DNA from: an uncultured Clostridia bacterium
Lineage (GTDB): Bacteria > Bacillota > Clostridia > TANB77 > CAG-508
Reading direction: 5' to 3'
DNA: 6,190 nucleotides
Assembly: GCA_934130025.1 (NCBI GenBank)
Contig: CAKOXG010000043.1
Coordinates: forward strand, 1-6,190
Shown here piece after piece: positions 1 to 5,844 of the stretch; the stretch's first letter is position 1, and each line of letters begins with the position of its first letter. The notes beneath the pieces were generated by a model, which saw nothing but the letters and a program-made list of their open reading frames with translations, was not told the origin of the DNA and did no database searches. Position numbers and translations under genes: made by a program.

Positions 1-126
1 TTACAGACTATGAGAAATCTTGGAATGAATATGGCATATATGCTTAAGTGTATAAAAGCTGGAAATGATGTTGGAATTAAAAAGCCTAAATATGAAAGTG
101 GAAATAAGACTAATTTTATAAGATAA
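1..126 (+). CDS. C-terminal fragment of a flavodoxin-family NAD(P)H-dependent FMN reductase
   Basis: Frame 1 is open from the first base to a TAA at 124-126 and gives the last 41 residues of a protein whose start lies outside the window. The segment MRNLGMNMAYMLKCIKAG resembles the C-terminal helix of multimeric flavodoxins (WrbA / iron-sulfur flavoprotein type). In that family a pattern like 'NLGKNMAWLLKCIEAG' followed by a short polar tail is common. Such proteins bind FMN and transfer electrons from NAD(P)H in the cytosol. The flavin-binding N-terminal half is not visible, so the substrate cannot be inferred. No clear terminator follows, and a new promoter for the next gene seems to lie in the 56-base gap. 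The assignment rests on one helix and is moderate. Confidence 0.6.
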   Translation, partial: LQTMRNLGMNMAYMLKCIKAGNDVGIKKPKYESGNKTNFIR

Positions 127-130
127 AAGT

Positions 131-159
131 AACATCCAAAAAATAAACTTCATAATATA
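131..159 (+). promoter_or_regulatory. Candidate sigma-K (mother-cell) promoter upstream of the M15-like peptidase gene
   Basis: AACA at 131-134, a 16-base spacer, and CATAATATA at 151-159 match the B. subtilis sigma-K consensus (mACm, about 16 bases, CATAnnnTA). Transcription would start near 166, leaving a 17-base leader that carries the GAGGTG ribosome binding site at 172-177. The consensus is short and AT-rich, so a chance match in this genome is quite possible. The position relative to the ribosome binding site and start codon is what makes it credible. Confidence 0.4.
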
Positions 160-182
160 TAAAAAAATTATGAGGTGAAAAG

Positions 183-863
183 ATGGCAAAAATAATAGTT
201 TTTAATAATGATACAAATAGAATGGAAACCTACACAAGGTCTGAAACTTCTGCAATGCCATACAACACAAATAGAACATTAACAGTGAAAGAATTTAGAG
301 GTTCGAGTAAATCAAATATTTTATGGACTACAAAAAGGACGATGCAAAGTTGGAACAGTCAAAGATACATATGGGGAGGGCCAATACCTGTTGGTTTTGC
401 GTTTAAAAGACCATATGAGGGAGGACATGGAACACAAAGCCAACATTATGCAGGAGTAGCATTTGATGTAGGGCAAACTTTATCAGCTACTAGAAGAAGA
501 GCATTATGGAATAGTGCAAATTCATCGGGAGTTTGGAGCTATGTAGAACCAATTAGTTTCACTCCAACTTGGGTGCATTGGGATAAAAGGTTTGGAACTC
601 CAGCATGCAGCAGTGGAGGATTTCCTTTAATAAAAAGAGGAAGTATAAGTAATTATGTTCTTATTGCACAAGATGATTTAAATACTTTAGGATTTTCAAC
701 TGGTGGTTTAGATGGAATATTTGGAGCTAAAACTCAGGAAGCTGTAAGAAGTTATCAGAGAAAAGCTGGTTTATCTGTTGATGGAATTGTTGGATGCAAT
801 ACTTGGAGAGCGCTTCAAGAAGCGGTTATTGGAACTGGGGCTACAAGTACGACAGTAAATTAA
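183..863 (+). CDS. M15-like peptidoglycan peptidase with C-terminal PG_binding_1 domain
   Basis: This 226-residue protein probably cleaves or remodels cell-wall peptide stems. The middle part carries an M15/VanY-like zinc signature. SQHYAGVAFD supplies His88 and Asp95 in the SxHxxGxAxD pattern, and TWVHWDKR supplies His132, much like the 'VHVD' motif of Peptidase_M15_3. I see no classical ExxH just before His132, so the catalytic acid is uncertain; Glu122 is the nearest glutamate. Residues about 150-214 form a peptidoglycan-binding type 1 domain (LNTLGF, GLDGIFGAKTQEAVRSYQ, LSVDGIVGCNTW). There is no signal peptide or membrane segment. The protein therefore acts inside the cell or reaches the wall by lysis, as spore-associated and lysin-type enzymes do. 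The ATG at 183 follows GAGGTG at 172-177 with a 5-base gap. A candidate sigma-K promoter suggests late mother-cell expression. The gene is intact and lacks phage neighbours, so I favour a spore-related hydrolase over a prophage endolysin. Confidence 0.8.
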   Translation: MAKIIVFNNDTNRMETYTRSETSAMPYNTNRTLTVKEFRGSSKSNILWTTKRTMQSWNSQRYIWGGPIPVGFAFKRPYEGGHGTQSQHYAGVAFDVGQTLSATRRRALWNSANSSGVWSYVEPISFTPTWVHWDKRFGTPACSSGGFPLIKRGSISNYVLIAQDDLNTLGFSTGGLDGIFGAKTQEAVRSYQRKAGLSVDGIVGCNTWRALQEAVIGTGATSTTVN

Positions 864-869
864 AGAAAA

Positions 870-916
870 AAGGTAATATTTGATTTAATTTCAAATTTAC
901 CTTGTTTTTATTTTAT
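870..916. terminator. Intrinsic terminator between convergent genes, probably bidirectional
   Basis: The arms 870-883 and 891-903 pair over 13 base pairs with one bulged T at 877 and a 7-base loop. The plus-strand 3' side is followed by a T-rich run (904-916). The 5' side is preceded by an A-rich run (862-869), which becomes a U-rich tail on the minus strand. It sits directly between the stop codons of the peptidase gene and the convergent pseudouridine synthase gene and can serve both. The stem is AT-rich, so efficiency is uncertain. Confidence 0.7.
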
Positions 917-1779
917 ATGTTTTTATTTTTTAACTCAAAGCTTTTTCTGTTTAAATATTCTAAAATTTTACTATCATGTTCAAACCTAAAAATTAATTTA
1001 TAACTGACAAGTTTTTGAGCTTTAACTTTAAATTTTTTATTGATTTCGTTAATCCCATATTTACCATCACCAATAATAGGTAAACCAATATGTGCCAAAT
1101 GTGCACGTATTTGATGTGTCCTACCAGTTTCAATTTCTACATCTAAAAGAGAAGAATTATTATCAAAACTTTCTATTAAAGAATAAGAAGTGATAATTTT
1201 TTGATACCCTTTTTTGGGAACATCAGAAATATAAACCAAAGATTTAGAACTATCTTTAAAAAGATAAGAAATCAATTTCTCATTTTTCTTTTTAGGAACA
1301 CCATACACAAGAGCAAGATAATGTTTTTCTATTTCATGATGCTTAAATTTTTCTAACAAAATATTTAAAGCAAGTTCATTTTTTGCAAACAAAATTAAGC
1401 CAGAAGTATTTCTATCTAATCTATGACAAGGCATAGGTTTGAATTCACAAGAAGAGTATAATTTGTGGACAACTTCTGTTAAACTATGGATTCCTGTAAC
1501 TTCTATATTTGAAGGCTTATTAATTAATAAAATATTATTATCTTCATATATAATATTTAAACTTAAATTACTTTCTAATAAATTATCTGGAATATAAACC
1601 AAAATCTCATCTTTTTCAAAAACAGTAACATTTTCAGAAACCCTTTTACCATTTATTTTGATATCTTTTTTTCTTAAGGTTTTATAAAACAAATTATTTG
1701 AAAGGCCGTGAATGTTATCCTTTAAAAATTTATCTAACTTTTTATTATTATATTTTTTATCTACAACTAATTTTTTCAT
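913..1779 (-). CDS. RluA-family 23S/tRNA pseudouridine synthase
   Basis: This cytosolic enzyme isomerises uridine to pseudouridine in structured RNA. From the ATG at 1779 the product has 288 residues. The N-terminal part, roughly residues 10-65, reads as an S4-like RNA-binding domain (LDKFLKDN, KDIKINGKRV). The catalytic motif HRLDRNTSGL is at residues 119-128, with Asp122 as the catalytic aspartate. The GRTHQIRAHLAHIGLPIIGD motif follows near residues 219-238. Length and motif order are those of RluC/RluD-type enzymes, but the exact target RNA position cannot be read from the sequence. The frame stays open upstream to a TTG at 1827. I reject that start because the extension lies inside the promoter and encodes a hydrophobic stretch untypical of the family. 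No ribosome binding site precedes the ATG at 1779. The gene stands alone, converges on the peptidase gene, and diverges from the Tim44/SPFH operon. Confidence 0.9.
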   Translation of the reverse strand: MKKLVVDKKYNNKKLDKFLKDNIHGLSNNLFYKTLRKKDIKINGKRVSENVTVFEKDEILVYIPDNLLESNLSLNIIYEDNNILLINKPSNIEVTGIHSLTEVVHKLYSSCEFKPMPCHRLDRNTSGLILFAKNELALNILLEKFKHHEIEKHYLALVYGVPKKKNEKLISYLFKDSSKSLVYISDVPKKGYQKIITSYSLIESFDNNSSLLDVEIETGRTHQIRAHLAHIGLPIIGDGKYGINEINKKFKVKAQKLVSYKLIFRFEHDSKILEYLNRKSFELKNKNI

Positions 1780-1786
1780 ACAAAGA

Positions 1787-1815
1787 ATTATAAAACATAT
1801 ATTATTAAATATCAA
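1787..1815 (-). promoter_or_regulatory. SigA promoter of the pseudouridine synthase gene, placed for a leaderless mRNA
   Basis: On the minus strand TTGATA (1815-1810), a 17-base spacer, and TATAAT (1792-1787) form a near-consensus vegetative promoter. Only seven bases separate the end of TATAAT from the ATG at 1779. Transcription would then start at or within a base or two of the start codon. This agrees with the absence of any Shine-Dalgarno sequence upstream of the ATG. Confidence 0.75.
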
Positions 1816-1869
1816 TACAAATATCAAAAAACATTACAAATAATACCACAACAAAATTTTTAAATATTA

Positions 1870-1898
1870 TTGACTTTTAAGTATAATTCAGATATTAT
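1870..1898 (+). promoter_or_regulatory. SigA promoter of the Tim44/SPFH operon
   Basis: TTGACT at 1870-1875, a 17-base spacer, and TATTAT at 1893-1898 match the vegetative consensus closely. Transcription would begin near 1905, giving a leader of about 65 bases. I see no SigW-like promoter (TGAAAC / CGTA type), so control of this module seems to differ from the SigW-driven B. subtilis pspA-ydjGHI operon. No clear operator or riboswitch structure is visible in the leader. Confidence 0.75.
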
Positions 1899-1970
1899 GA
1901 AATTGTGACAAAAAACGACAAAAGTTTTCAACACATTCAGAATAAAACAAAAGACAAAGGGGGTGAAAAA

Positions 1971-2882
1971 ATGAAAAATATCTATTCAAAAATATTAAAA
2001 ATCACAATTGCTTTAACTATATTTATAAATATAGTGATGGGAACGCAAGTACATGCAGATGTTGGAGGAATACAGAGATATGATAGTTCGACATCATCAT
2101 CTTCTTCATCATCTTCATCATCTTCTGGAAGTTACAGCTCGAGTGATTGGGATTCTGATAGTTCATCAGGAAGTATATCATTAGGAGGACTAATAATATT
2201 TGTCATCATAATAGCAATTTCAATATACATAAAAAAACACGGAGGAAACATAAATGACTTGAACAATGTAGAGGGAATAACAAAAATGGCAACAAATATG
2301 TTAAATCTAGATGACAACACAAAAGCAGTTGCAGAACAAATAAGACAAGTTGACCCAATGTTCTCAGAAGACAATTTCTTATCATGGACCAAAGAAGTAT
2401 TTATCAAATTACAAAATGCGTGGACAAAAAAAGACTGGAAAATTATAAGACCGTTTGAATCAAATGAACTATTTGAGCAACACAATTCACAGCTACAAGA
2501 ATTTATAGACAAAGGAAGAACCAATATTGTAGAAAGAATAAATGTAACAAATGCAACATTATATAGCTTCAAACAAGATGGTGACAAAGAAACATTAAAA
2601 GTAACATTAAAAGCTGTTATGAGGGACTATATAATAGATGACCAAAGCAAAAAAGTATTAGAAGGAAATCCAAATATTGACCAATATATGACATATAGAT
2701 TAACCTTCATAAGAAAAGCAGGAGTAAAAACAAAGCAAGGAACAAGCAATAAAAGTACGACAAATTGTCCAAATTGTGGGGCACCTACGCAAATTACATC
2801 AGCAGGTCAATGTGAATACTGCGGAAGTGTTATAACAACAGGAGAACACGATTGGGTACTAGCTAATTTAGAAGGAGTATAG
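1971..2882 (+). CDS. Membrane-anchored Tim44-like domain protein with poly-Ser segment and zinc ribbon
   Basis: The 303-residue product starts with a signal peptide (hydrophobic residues 8-24, likely cleavage after VHA at 27-29). A Ser-rich stretch follows (39-69, including 11 consecutive Ser at 42-52), then a transmembrane helix (71-87, GGLIIFVIIIAISIYI) ending in KKH. The predicted topology is a short Ser-rich loop outside and everything after residue 88 in the cytosol. Residues about 125-250 resemble a Tim44/NTF2-like domain (VDPMFSEDNFLSWTKEVF, AWTKKDW, LKAVMRDYIID). A zinc ribbon follows with Cys266, Cys269, Cys281 and Cys284 (CPNCGAPT...CEYCGS). The ATG at 1971 is chosen because AGGGGGTG lies five bases upstream (1958-1965). 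A GTG at 1905 in the same frame coincides with the predicted transcription start. The next gene starts two bases after this stop, with its ribosome binding site inside this gene. The molecular role is unknown; I infer a membrane-stress or membrane-scaffold partner of the SPFH protein. Confidence 0.85.
   Translation: MKNIYSKILKITIALTIFINIVMGTQVHADVGGIQRYDSSTSSSSSSSSSSSGSYSSSDWDSDSSSGSISLGGLIIFVIIIAISIYIKKHGGNINDLNNVEGITKMATNMLNLDDNTKAVAEQIRQVDPMFSEDNFLSWTKEVFIKLQNAWTKKDWKIIRPFESNELFEQHNSQLQEFIDKGRTNIVERINVTNATLYSFKQDGDKETLKVTLKAVMRDYIIDDQSKKVLEGNPNIDQYMTYRLTFIRKAGVKTKQGTSNKSTTNCPNCGAPTQITSAGQCEYCGSVITTGEHDWVLANLEGV
2094..2126 (+). repeat. In-frame TCA/TCT trinucleotide tract coding for poly-serine
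   Basis: Eleven consecutive Ser codons, all TCA or TCT, encode Ser42-Ser52 of the first Tim44-like protein, in its predicted extracellular linker. Length changes by whole codons would alter only the linker, so this is a candidate for length variation between strains and not an on/off switch. Confidence 0.8.
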
Positions 2883-2884
2883 AC

Positions 2885-3649
2885 ATGATTTTTCTACAAG
2901 GACTAGTAGGAGCGATACTAGGGATAATAATAGTAATACTTATAATTTTTACAGCAATTTATATTGGTATAAGAAAAACAGTAGGAAAGGCAGGGCTCAA
3001 ATCATTAAAAAATGCTATGAAAAACAATTCTTCATATGAAAGAAGTGAGTACATAAGAACAAAGGACGTAAGCGGTATGACTACAATGCTAGAACCTGTT
3101 ATACTACGAGACTTTCCAGATTTTAATAAAAATTTATTATATAATCAAACAGAAAAAAATCTATTGAAAGTATTTGAATGCCTAGATACAAAATCAATTG
3201 ATAGTATCAAAAATGATAGTGATATGGTATTGCTTTTTGATAAATTAAAGGAAAAGGTCGACTATTCAAAACAAGTCGATGCCAATATCAAATATGATGA
3301 CATAAAATTCCATAGACATAGCATAAAAGATTATCAAAGGAACAATGGAGTTGCAACAATTACAATTGTTTCATCACTAGAATACTATTACATTGTAGAT
3401 GGAAACGAAAGAGAAAAACTAATAGACGGAAAAAGTTTTTCTGATATAAAAAAGCAAACCAGATATACAAGCAAATTTATATACATCTATGATGAAACAA
3501 AAATAAGAGAAAAGGCAAAATTAATATCTTCACACTGTCCTAATTGTGGGGCACCAACAACAAAATCTGGTATATGTGAATATTGTGGTTCTAGGTTAGA
3601 GCCAATCAATTTAAAACTATGGAAGATGTCAGAATATAAAGAAGAATAA
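2885..3649 (+). CDS. Second membrane-anchored Tim44/NTF2-like protein with zinc ribbon
   Basis: This 254-residue protein is the second member of the operon and seems a diverged relative of the first. It has one N-terminal transmembrane helix (about residues 5-28, GLVGAILGIIIVILIIFTAIYIG). The helix is followed by positive residues (RKTVGK), so the remainder should be cytosolic. It has neither a cleavable signal peptide nor the Ser-rich loop. Residues about 65-215 form an alpha+beta domain with the general pattern of the Tim44-like neighbour (MTTMLEPVILRDFPDFN, LKVFECLDTKSIDSI, YTSKFIYIYD). This similarity is weak by eye and partly inferred from context. The zinc ribbon has Cys218, Cys221, Cys231 and Cys234 (CPNCGAPT...CEYCGS), almost identical in motif to the first protein's. 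The ribosome binding site GAAGGAG (2871-2877) lies in the end of the upstream gene, suggesting translational coupling. I do not know its biochemical function. Confidence 0.75.
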   Translation: MIFLQGLVGAILGIIIVILIIFTAIYIGIRKTVGKAGLKSLKNAMKNNSSYERSEYIRTKDVSGMTTMLEPVILRDFPDFNKNLLYNQTEKNLLKVFECLDTKSIDSIKNDSDMVLLFDKLKEKVDYSKQVDANIKYDDIKFHRHSIKDYQRNNGVATITIVSSLEYYYIVDGNEREKLIDGKSFSDIKKQTRYTSKFIYIYDETKIREKAKLISSHCPNCGAPTTKSGICEYCGSRLEPINLKLWKMSEYKEE

Positions 3650-3669
3650 TATAAGGAGGAAAATACACA

Positions 3670-4899
3670 ATGGGATTAATAAAAGCAACAATAGGAGCTA
3701 TAGGCTCAACATTAAAAGATCAATGGAAGGAAGCAATAAGATGCGAAGAAATGACAAATGATGTTTTAATGGTTAAAAAAACAACTCCAACAGGAGTAAT
3801 ATCAAATGGAAGCACAATAATTGTTGCACCTGGTCAATGTGCTATATTATATGATAATGGTAAAGTAATTGATGCAACAGCAGAAGAAGGAGCATATACA
3901 TTTGACACATCATCAACACCATCATTCTTTGCGGGAGACTTTGGAGGAGTTTTCAAAGAAATGTGGCAAAGATTTACATATAATGGAGCAACTGCAAAAG
4001 AACAAGCAGTATATTTTTTCAATATCAAAGAAATAATAGACAATAAGTTTGGAACACCAGCACCAGTTCCATTTCAAGATTGGTCACATCCAATTCCAAA
4101 TCAAATGACAGGAACTGTAACCCCTCTAAGAGTTGAAGTAAAATGTTTCGGAAAATATACGTTTAAAATAGAAAACCCAGCAGTATTTATGAACGAAATA
4201 GCAGGAGTGTCAAACATCTATAGAAAAAGTGATTTAACAGAACAAATAAGGTCAGAAGTAATAGGAGCATTCCAAAATGTGCTAAATGAATTAGGAAACT
4301 CTGTACACAAAGTACCAGTTTTAGAATTACCAAGTCAAACTGACGAAATTAAACAAATACTTGATGAAAAAGTATTTGATGAGCCAATACGTAGAAGAGG
4401 AATCTGTTTAGTAGGATTTGTTGTAGAATCAGTAACATTAGATGAAGATTCAGAAAAGAAAATAGACCAATACGAACTTAGTAGCAATCAATTTATGCAA
4501 CAAGGCGCACTTACTGGAGCATATGCAAATGCAGTACAAGATGCAGCTAAAAATAGTAATGGTGCAATGAATGGATTTATGGGAATTGGAATGATGAACA
4601 TGGCAAGCAATGGAATTACTGGAGGAGCAGCTAGTGGACCATGGCAAAATGCGCAAAATCAAACAGCAGTAAACCAACAACCACAAAATACAGCACCACA
4701 GGTAAATTCTGTAACAACAACAGAAGAAACTTTAAACACATCAAGTGAATGGGTATGTGAATGTGGAACTAAAAATACAGGAAAATTCTGTAGCAATTGC
4801 GGGAAAAAACATGAAACAAATAAAGTTTGTCCAAAATGCGGAACAGTAAATGAAATAACAAGTAAATTCTGTAATGAATGTGGAGAAAAGTTACAATAA
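3670..4899 (+). CDS. SPFH-domain protein of the YdjI type with two C-terminal zinc ribbons
   Basis: This 409-residue protein has an SPFH/prohibitin-like domain from about residue 28 to 265. Typical features are a conserved opening (LKDQWKEAIRCEEM), VAPGQCAILYDNGKV, the EGAYTFDTSSTPSFF segment, and RVEVKCFGKYTFKIENP. A flexible Gly/Ala/Gln/Asn-rich linker (about 278-355) leads to two zinc ribbons: Cys363, Cys365, Cys374, Cys377, and Cys387, Cys390, Cys401, Cys404. Annotators often call this family 'SPFH domain / virion core protein'. B. subtilis YdjI is the best-known member and works with membrane proteins YdjG and YdjH and with PspA in envelope stress. There is no transmembrane helix, so membrane recruitment probably depends on the two membrane-anchored neighbours. 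AAGGAGG at 3653-3659 precedes the ATG by 10 bases, and an intrinsic terminator closes the operon ten bases after the stop. Family assignment is firm; the stress role here is inferred. Confidence 0.85.
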   Translation: MGLIKATIGAIGSTLKDQWKEAIRCEEMTNDVLMVKKTTPTGVISNGSTIIVAPGQCAILYDNGKVIDATAEEGAYTFDTSSTPSFFAGDFGGVFKEMWQRFTYNGATAKEQAVYFFNIKEIIDNKFGTPAPVPFQDWSHPIPNQMTGTVTPLRVEVKCFGKYTFKIENPAVFMNEIAGVSNIYRKSDLTEQIRSEVIGAFQNVLNELGNSVHKVPVLELPSQTDEIKQILDEKVFDEPIRRRGICLVGFVVESVTLDEDSEKKIDQYELSSNQFMQQGALTGAYANAVQDAAKNSNGAMNGFMGIGMMNMASNGITGGAASGPWQNAQNQTAVNQQPQNTAPQVNSVTTTEETLNTSSEWVCECGTKNTGKFCSNCGKKHETNKVCPKCGTVNEITSKFCNECGEKLQ

Positions 4900-4908
4900 A
4901 ATTAAAAG

Positions 4909-4945
4909 AAGTGTGAGACTTAAATTTGGGGGTCTCGCACTTTTT
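4909..4945 (+). terminator. Intrinsic terminator of the Tim44/SPFH operon
   Basis: Arms 4909-4919 and 4932-4942 form an uninterrupted 11-base-pair stem with one G-U pair. The loop is 12 bases and the stem runs into TTTTT at 4941-4945. It lies just after the SPFH stop codon and before the sigma-F promoter, so sigG should be transcriptionally separate from the SPFH operon. Confidence 0.9.
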
Positions 4946-4954
4946 AAATAAAAA

Positions 4955-4984
4955 GTATATAAAAAATCCTTTTTGGAAATAATA
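4955..4984 (+). promoter_or_regulatory. Sigma-F (forespore) promoter of sigG
   Basis: GTATA at 4955-4959, a 15-base spacer, and GGAAATAATA at 4975-4984 match every defined position of the B. subtilis sigma-F consensus (GywTA, about 15 bases, GGnnAnAnTw). Transcription would start near 4990, about 29 bases before the GTG start. In B. subtilis the sigG gene is transcribed by sigma-F in the forespore, so both motif and context agree. Sigma-G recognises similar promoters, so autoregulation is also possible. Confidence 0.75.
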
Positions 4985-5018
4985 ACAAAAGAATATTATT
5001 TTTAAAAAGGAGGAAAAG

Positions 5019-5793
5019 GTGATTAATAAGGTAGAAATTAGCGGGGTAAATACCTCTAAGTTACCTGTATTAACAGCAAGCGAAAAAGAAGAATTAATAA
5101 AAGAAATAAAAAATGGAGACGAAGAAGCAAGGAAAAACTTTATAAATGGAAATCTAAGATTAGTTTTATCAGTAATACAAAGATTTAGAGGAAGAGGGGA
5201 ATCGGCAGACGATTTATTTCAAGTTGGATGTGTAGGACTAATAAAAGCAATAGACAATTTTGACATAACCCAAGGAGTTCAGTTTTCGACTTATGCAGTA
5301 CCGATGATAATTCGGCGAAGTAAAAAGATATTTAAGAGATAATAACAGCATAAGAGTAAGTAGGTCAACAAGAGACTTAGCATATAAAGTTATTCAATAT
5401 AAAGAAAAATATAACAAAGAACACTCAAGAGAGCCAACAATAGAAGAAATTGCAAAAGAATTAAATGTAAAAAAAGAAGACATAGCATTTAGTTTAGATG
5501 CAATTCAAGATCCAGTATCGCTTCAGGAACCAGTTTATAATGATGGAACAGAAAATCTCTATATTATGGATCAGGTAAGTGATAAGAAAAATACAGATGA
5601 AATGTGGACAGAAAATATAACAATTTTACAGGCAATGAAAAAATTAAATGAAAAAGAAAGAGATATTATAATAAGAAGATTTTTTGATGGAAGAACTCAA
5701 ATGGAAGTTGCAGATGAAATTGGAATATCACAGGCTCAGGTTTCAAGATTAGAAAAAAGTGCAATAGGTCATATAAAAAGACTATATAACTAA
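5019..5793 (+). CDS. sigG: RNA polymerase sporulation sigma factor SigG, read through a +1 frameshift at 5313
   Basis: SigG directs late forespore transcription. Two overlapping frames together encode a 257-residue protein close in length to B. subtilis SigG (260). Residues 1-98 lie in the first frame (NKVEISGVNTSKLPVL, NGNLRLVLSVIQRF, DDLFQVGCVGL, FSTYAVPMII). After dropping C5313, residues 99-257 continue with GEVKRYLRDNNSIRVSRS, LDAIQDPVSLQEP, and the region 4.2 helix-turn-helix GRTQMEVADEIGISQAQVSR (224-243). The GTG start has AAGGAGG (5007-5013) five bases upstream. Asn43 matches B. subtilis Asn45, the residue linked to recognition by the anti-sigma factor Gin/CsfB. Without the shift, translation ends at 5340-5342 after 107 residues, losing most of region 2.4 and all of regions 3 and 4. 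Both halves are well conserved with no other damage, so this does not look like an old pseudogene. Programmed frameshifting, a fresh mutation, or a sequence error remain possible. Confidence 0.9.
5310..5316 (+). other. Putative +1 frameshift site in sigG (ATT-C-GGC)
   Basis: The zero frame reads ATT CGG CGA; the conserved protein requires ATT (Ile98) then GGC (Gly99), skipping C5313. SigG homologues read MIIGEIRRYLRD here, which fixes the shift point. A tRNA on ATT slipping one base to TTC while a rare CGG codon waits in the A site would give exactly this product. Confidence 0.65.
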
Positions 5794-5807
5794 TGTAACA
5801 TTTTCTA

Positions 5808-5834
5808 TCCTTCAGAATATAATATTTTGAAGGA
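5808..5834 (+). promoter_or_regulatory. Hairpin covering the ribosome binding site of the YlmC/YmxH-like gene
   Basis: Bases 5808-5818 can pair with 5824-5834 in an 11-base-pair stem with one G-U pair and a 5-base loop. The 3' arm contains nearly all of the ribosome binding site GAAGGAG (5829-5835). No T-run follows, so this is not an intrinsic terminator. It may limit initiation on the downstream gene or be opened by ribosomes finishing sigG at 5793. No experiment supports it here. Confidence 0.45.
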
Positions 5835-5844
5835 GTACATATAT

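Noticed and set aside
148..175. Hairpin that could mask the ribosome binding site of the M15-like peptidase gene
   Set aside because: Nine AT-rich pairs with a 10-base loop are weak, and if the candidate sigma-K promoter is used the 5' arm would not be in the mRNA.
1..189. Minus-strand open frame of 62 codons at the left end
   Set aside because: It is antisense to the flavodoxin tail, very rich in Ile/Phe/Ser as expected from AT-rich noncoding sequence, and has no supporting signal.
1780..1827. N-terminal extension of the pseudouridine synthase from TTG 1827
   Set aside because: The extension overlaps the -35 and -10 boxes, has no ribosome binding site, and adds a hydrophobic peptide not typical of RluA enzymes.
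1905..1970. GTG start at 1905 for the first Tim44-like protein
   Set aside because: It coincides with the predicted transcription start and puts a charged stretch before a clear signal peptide; ATG 1971 has a strong ribosome binding site.
2132..2587. Minus-strand open frame of 151 codons inside the first Tim44-like gene
   Set aside because: It lies antisense to a well-supported gene, and its Cys/Ser-rich sequence matches no family I know, as expected of a shadow frame.
4450..4686. Minus-strand open frame inside the SPFH gene, and a similar one at 3834-4043
   Set aside because: Both are antisense to a conserved coding region, with no ribosome binding site or recognisable domain.
5566..5793. 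Separate 75-residue sigma-region-4 protein starting at ATG 5566
   Set aside because: The frame continues upstream without a stop to 5314 with full SigG similarity (regions 2.4 and 3), and no ribosome binding site precedes 5566. It is the C-terminal part of SigG.
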